Shown piece after piece: positions 6,753 to 8,738 of a stretch of 8,738 bases of DNA. How positions within the stretch are numbered: the stretch's first letter is position 1; the number at the start of each line of letters is the position of its first letter. This DNA comes from Lachnospiraceae bacterium (GTDB lineage: Bacteria > Bacillota > Clostridia > Lachnospirales > Lachnospiraceae). A program made the translations under genes and the position numbers. Where the stretch lies: the NCBI GenBank assembly GCA_003520205.1, contig DOVG01000088.1, positions 3,019-11,756 on the forward strand, written 5' to 3'. A model generated the notes under the pieces. The model ran no database searches, was not told the DNA's origin, and saw only the letters and a program-made list of their open reading frames with translations.

Positions 6753-8660
6753 ATGATTAAATTATCAAGTATATTCAGTGATAGAATGATGTTTCAACGG
6801 GAAACAGATGAAAATACAGTATGGGGATATGGTGAAGGTAAGGTAACGGTAAAACTTACTGCTGAGACTCAGGAAACGGTATATGAGGGAAGCACAGATG
6901 TTAATGAGGATGGATATTTTGAAGTAAAGCTTCCGTCTGAAAAGGCTGGTGGGAATTATACACTGACGATTACCGATAATACCGGAAGTGTAGTTATAAA
7001 AGACATAACATACGGAGATATATTCGTGTGTGGCGGACAGTCAAATATGGAACTGCCATTAAATCGTACTATGGAAAGATATGCTGATGAGGTGGTTAGT
7101 ACGAATGATAAGGATATAAGGCTGTTTAAAGTTCCGGAAAAGTTTAATTTTCATTATACCGAAGAGCTTATAGAAGGTGGAAACTGGTACTATGCTGCTA
7201 TGCCGGAAATCTTGGATTTTGGTGCAGTTGCATTTTTTACTGCAAGTGAGATAAAAAGAAATGAGAATGTACCGGTAGGAATATATAATACTTCAATTGG
7301 CGGAACTCCAGTCAAGTCATGGGTAAGCGAGAAAACCATGAGAAGTCTTGGACTTCACGTAGATGAATATGAAGAGTGCAAGAATGATGAATGGGTTCAG
7401 ACTACCATTAAGACTGAGGCAGAGGGTGATATGGCATGGAGACAGGATGCTGATGCTTCCTTCTCAGAGGATATGTCTGACAAACCGAAGGGTACATTTA
7501 ATGTACCAGGATTCTTTGAAGGGACAGAGCTGGGTGGAAGATGCCTTGCTATTTATTTCAGAAAAGAATTCACTCTTCCTGCAGGTTGGAGTGAGGATGA
7601 CGCTAAACTCTATCTGGGTGCTCTTATTGATTCAGATATGGTCTATGTGAATGGAGAATTCGTAGGAGAGACAGGATATCTGTATCCGCCAAGAATATAT
7701 AAGGTTCCAAAGGGACTTCTGAAGGAAGGAAAGAATGTAGTTGAGATAAGATTCCTTGTATTCAGAGGAGAAGGCGGCTTTATGCCAGGTAAGGAGTACC
7801 TTATAAAAAGACCTGATGGAGCTACAGTTTCACTTGAAGGTGAGTGGGAGTATGTAGTGACTAAGGAGATGCCATTTATCGAGAATCTTACATTTTTCTC
7901 ATATAAGGCTACCGGTGTATATAATTGCATGATTTATCCTTTGAGACGCCAGAAATGTAAGGGCTTCTACTTCTATCAGGGAGAATCAAATGTTGATGAA
8001 TATGCTACATACAAAGACGAATTCGAGGCAATGATCAAGGACTGGAGAGAGCTGTGGGGAGATGACACACTTCCATTCATGTTTGTTCAGATAGCTGCAT
8101 TTAATGATGGAAACAGAAATGGTTATTTCGGAAGAAGACCTATATTCACTGAAGAACAAAGAAAATGTACCGAGCTTCCATACACAGCAATGATACAGGC
8201 TTATGATCTGGGAGAATATAATGATCTTCACCCGACTAATAAGAAGGAAGTGGGAAGGCGTGCGGCTCTCGCAGCTGCAGACCTGGTATATGGAAAAGGA
8301 AAATATATCCCTGGACCTGAACTTCAGGATATTGTTATAAGTGATGCTTCCGAGGGAACAAAGACCGCCAGGGTGACATTTAATGATGGTATCAGACTGA
8401 CACTTGGACATGGTATCGGTGTAATAGTGGATGATACAAGAGATGAGGAAAATGTTCAGGGCTTCTGCTACTGGAAGGATAAAAAGTCTTATGCGGCAAA
8501 GGCAAGCCTGGTAGATGAGAATGTAATAACAGTTTATTTTCCGGCCGATGCAGAGGCGATAAGCTATGCATGGGATGATAGTCCGTTGGAAGCAAATGTT
8601 TATTCAGAGGAATGTCTTCCGGTTGTACCATTTTATAGTGATATAGTAAATGCAAAGTAG
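6753..8660 (+). CDS. SGNH carbohydrate esterase, sialate O-acetylesterase-like (probable acetyl-xylooligosaccharide esterase)
   Basis: A 635-residue protein of the SASA/DUF303 (sialate O-acetylesterase-like) SGNH hydrolase type. Order: an N-terminal beta domain (~1-85, opening LSSIFSDRMMFQRE); first half of the hydrolase with the nucleophile block GGQSNMELP (S97); an inserted GH2-like sugar-binding beta-sandwich (~255-370, containing YFRKEFTLP and MVYVNGEFVG); then the rest of the hydrolase with FYQGESN (409-413) and DLHPTN (D491, H493). Ser97, Asp491 and His493 form the expected catalytic set. No signal peptide is visible, so it is probably cytoplasmic. In this setting it most likely removes acetyl groups from imported xylo-oligosaccharides rather than from sialic acid; that is inferred from the neighbours. 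The ATG at 6753 is preferred over the in-frame TTG at 6729, because GGGGAG (6742-6747) sits 5 bases before it and the TTG would overlap uxuB with no ribosome site. Sixteen bases separate it from uxuB. Confidence 0.88.
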   Translation: MIKLSSIFSDRMMFQRETDENTVWGYGEGKVTVKLTAETQETVYEGSTDVNEDGYFEVKLPSEKAGGNYTLTITDNTGSVVIKDITYGDIFVCGGQSNMELPLNRTMERYADEVVSTNDKDIRLFKVPEKFNFHYTEELIEGGNWYYAAMPEILDFGAVAFFTASEIKRNENVPVGIYNTSIGGTPVKSWVSEKTMRSLGLHVDEYEECKNDEWVQTTIKTEAEGDMAWRQDADASFSEDMSDKPKGTFNVPGFFEGTELGGRCLAIYFRKEFTLPAGWSEDDAKLYLGALIDSDMVYVNGEFVGETGYLYPPRIYKVPKGLLKEGKNVVEIRFLVFRGEGGFMPGKEYLIKRPDGATVSLEGEWEYVVTKEMPFIENLTFFSYKATGVYNCMIYPLRRQKCKGFYFYQGESNVDEYATYKDEFEAMIKDWRELWGDDTLPFMFVQIAAFNDGNRNGYFGRRPIFTEEQRKCTELPYTAMIQAYDLGEYNDLHPTNKKEVGRRAALAAADLVYGKGKYIPGPELQDIVISDASEGTKTARVTFNDGIRLTLGHGIGVIVDDTRDEENVQGFCYWKDKKSYAAKASLVDENVITVYFPADAEAISYAWDDSPLEANVYSEECLPVVPFYSDIVNAK

Positions 8661-8681
8661 TTATGAAAGAACATATGAAAC

Positions 8682-8688
8682 AGAGGAG
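8682..8688 (+). promoter_or_regulatory. Ribosome binding site of the partial carboxylesterase gene
   Basis: AGAGGAG is the strongest Shine-Dalgarno match in the window and sits 6 bases before the ATG at 8695. It supports a real gene start here although only 44 bases of the coding region are visible. Confidence 0.8.
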
Positions 8689-8694
8689 AAGATA

Positions 8695-8738
8695 ATGATC
8701 AGAGAAGTGAAGGTGGAAAATGGAACAGTAAGGGGAGT
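8695..8738 (+). CDS. Start of a probable type-B carboxylesterase (3' end outside window)
   Basis: Only the first 14 codons and part of the next are visible, reading MIREVKVENGTVRG. The V-x-x-x-x-G-x-V-R-G pattern is how many type-B (para-nitrobenzyl esterase-like) alpha/beta hydrolases begin, just before their usual F-K-G-I-P-F/Y-A motif, which would fall beyond the edge. The ATG follows AGAGGAG at 8682-8688 with 6-base spacing, and the gap after the SGNH esterase is 34 bases, so it appears to be in the same operon. There is no sign of a signal peptide in what can be seen. If correct, it would be a second esterase of the cluster, perhaps acting on acetyl, feruloyl or similar groups. The coding start is well supported; the family call rests on a very short stretch. 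Confidence 0.6.
   Translation, partial: MIREVKVENGTVRG

Larger units (their letters stand above)
1..8738 (+). other. Probable single operon for glucuronoarabinoxylan fragment debranching and glucuronate catabolism
   Basis: Six consecutive same-strand genes are separated by 12, 29, 23, 16 and 34 bases. Each downstream gene has its own ribosome binding site. No gap contains a GC-rich inverted repeat followed by a T-run, or a clear pair of -35/-10 boxes. The functions form one route: arabinose removal, glucuronic acid removal, two uronate catabolic steps and ester removal. The promoter, any transporter and any regulator must lie outside the window, since none is seen here. No stretch longer than 34 bases lacks a gene. 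Confidence 0.8.

Noticed and set aside
7363..7650. Plus-strand 95-codon frame inside the SGNH esterase gene
   Set aside because: It is an out-of-frame shadow of the inserted beta-sandwich region, which is continuous and intact in the main frame.
8663..8695. Ten-codon reading frame (MKEHMKQRRR) whose TAA overlaps the next ATG by one base
   Set aside because: It looks like a coupling peptide, but no ribosome binding site precedes it. Its last codons are simply the purine-rich Shine-Dalgarno region of the carboxylesterase gene, so chance is the simpler explanation.
1..8738. CRISPR arrays, transposons, tRNAs, phage or riboswitch elements
   Set aside because: No regularly spaced repeats or terminal inverted repeats were seen. 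With at most 34 bases between genes, there is no room for a structured leader RNA or RNA gene.

Overview
The window is one uninterrupted, all plus-strand gene cluster for taking apart substituted xylan fragments and catabolising the uronic acid released from them. It holds four complete genes and one partial gene at each edge. The organism is most likely a plant-fibre-degrading member of the Lachnospiraceae (Butyrivibrio/Pseudobutyrivibrio/Roseburia-like). The reasons are moderately AT-rich DNA (about 40% GC by eye, not computed), heavy use of AGA and ATA codons, AGGAG-type ribosome binding sites, and protein sequences that look like rumen or gut Firmicutes. This assignment is an inference from style; no rRNA or marker gene is present.

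Layout: (1) 1-1080, the C-terminal part of a GH51 alpha-L-arabinofuranosidase; (2) 1093-4020, a GH115 xylan alpha-1,2-glucuronidase; (3) 4050-5111, mannonate dehydratase (uxuA); (4) 5135-6736, a fructuronate reductase/mannonate oxidoreductase (uxuB type) with a TTG start; (5) 6753-8660, an SGNH (sialate O-acetylesterase-like) carbohydrate esterase with an inserted beta-sandwich; (6) 8695-8738, the first codons of what looks like a type-B carboxylesterase. Gaps between genes are only 12 to 34 bases. None contains a convincing terminator hairpin or promoter, so the whole window reads as part of one polycistronic unit. No RNA gene, mobile element, CRISPR array or repeat was seen.

How the genes fit together: the arabinofuranosidase removes arabinose, GH115 removes (4-O-methyl-)glucuronic acid, and the one or two esterases remove acetyl or other ester groups. 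The stripped xylo-oligosaccharide would then be open to xylosidases encoded elsewhere. Released glucuronate would be isomerised to fructuronate (isomerase UxaC, not in the window), reduced to mannonate by UxuB and dehydrated by UxuA to 2-keto-3-deoxygluconate. The N-termini visible here lack signal peptides, so the scheme is cytoplasmic: decorated oligosaccharides would be imported first and stripped inside the cell. I found no evidence of a wholly new system. The most interesting points are the apparently intracellular GH115, the direct coupling of its gene to uronate catabolism, the unexplained fate of the 4-O-methyl group, and the two adjacent esterases.
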